From Elusimicrobiota bacterium (lineage in GTDB: Bacteria > Elusimicrobiota > Elusimicrobia > UBA1565 > UBA9628), in the NCBI GenBank assembly GCA_016194625.1, contig JACQBB010000327.1, positions 1-7,481 on the forward strand: a DNA stretch of 7,481 nt, read 5' to 3'. Made by a program: the position numbers and the translations under genes. Position 1 is the stretch's first letter. Every line of letters starts with the position of its first letter. The notes under the pieces were generated by a model that worked only from the letters and a program-made list of their open reading frames with translations, was not told the origin of the DNA and ran no database searches. This document shows, piece by piece, positions 7,120 to 7,481 of the stretch.

Positions 7120-7481
7120 CGGGCGCGGAGCGTGACCTGCTCGTCGTCGGCGGCGGCCCCGCGGGCGCGACGCTCGCCGGCCTGGTCAAGAAGTACGCGC
7201 CCGACCTGCGCGTGACCCTGCTCGAGAAGGCCCCGGGCCCGCGCCACCACGTCGGCGAGTCGCTCCTGCCGGGCCTGGTCCCGGTCCTGCGCGAGCTGGG
7301 CGTGTTCGAGAAGATCGACTCGGCCGGCTTCCCCAAGAAGATCGGCGCCAACTACCAGTGGGGCATGGACGGCGAGGTCTGGGAGAACGACTTCAACGAC
7401 GTGAACGTCTCCGAGATGCTCAAGCGCGGCGGCCTGCCGCCGAAGATCGAGTACGCGTGGCAGGTGCGCCGCTCCAAGTAC
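7116..7481 (+). CDS. FAD-dependent halogenase / monooxygenase-like protein, N-terminal part
   Basis: The first 122 residues are present; the gene runs off the window. Residues 8-19 are LLVVGGGPAGAT, the Rossmann GxGxxG loop (G12, G14, G17) that binds FAD, and E37 ends the second strand as the ribose-binding acid. HHVGESLLPG at 44-53 and the segment FPKKIGANYQWG at 72-83 match the flavin halogenase (tryptophan-halogenase-like, PF04820) family, including CmlS/CndH-type enzymes that act on carrier-bound or phenolic substrates. K74 or K75 falls where these families place the catalytic lysine. WQVRRSKY at 115-122 begins the next conserved block. The WxWxIP motif that would support halogenation lies beyond the window, so a non-halogenating FAD monooxygenase or a geranylgeranyl-reductase-like enzyme is not excluded. 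The family fits a tailoring enzyme needing FADH2 from a separate reductase. Confidence 0.88.
   Translation, partial: MTGAERDLLVVGGGPAGATLAGLVKKYAPDLRVTLLEKAPGPRHHVGESLLPGLVPVLRELGVFEKIDSAGFPKKIGANYQWGMDGEVWENDFNDVNVSEMLKRGGLPPKIEYAWQVRRSKY

Noticed and set aside
1..7481. A RiPP precursor peptide gene in the window
   Set aside because: There is no intergenic space, and no small frame with its own ribosome binding site and a leader/core-like sequence stands out. A precursor, if any, must lie outside the window or be a larger protein.

Overview
The window is very G+C-rich (about three quarters G+C by eye), with codons ending almost always in G or C. It is wall-to-wall coding on the + strand. 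Six reading frames follow one another: the 3' tail of an unidentified gene, a giant TPR/radical-SAM fusion, a stand-alone radical SAM protein paralogous to the fusion's C-terminal domain, a third and different radical SAM protein, a stand-alone TPR protein, and the 5' part of an FAD-dependent halogenase-like enzyme. Every junction overlaps (16, 4, 4, 8 and 4 bases), so there is no intergenic DNA. This points to one co-transcribed, translationally coupled operon that continues beyond both window edges.

Layout: 1-125 end of an unknown protein; 110-3901 TPR array (about 20 repeats) followed by a radical SAM domain with four extra cysteines; 3898-4863 the free-standing radical SAM paralogue with the same four-cysteine layout; 4860-5879 a radical SAM protein whose C-terminal half looks SPASM-like but has no cysteines; 5872-7119 a TPR protein whose repeats share the fusion's consensus; 7116-7481 the N-terminal 122 residues of a flavin halogenase/monooxygenase-type protein. 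I see no promoter, terminator, RNA gene, CRISPR array, mobile element or membrane/secreted protein.

How the genes may work together (inference): three iron-sulfur radical enzymes, two TPR scaffolds built from the same repeat and a flavin enzyme of the halogenase class look like a cytosolic modification or natural-product pathway. The TPR parts would hold a protein or peptide substrate, or the enzymes together, while the radical SAM and flavin enzymes modify it. No precursor peptide gene lies in the window, so a RiPP pathway is only one option; a modified small molecule or protein is equally open. The taxon cannot be fixed from this sequence. A G+C-rich environmental bacterium with many TPR and radical SAM genes is suggested (Elusimicrobiota or a deltaproteobacterial/myxobacterial-type lineage are possibilities), and this is a low-confidence guess.
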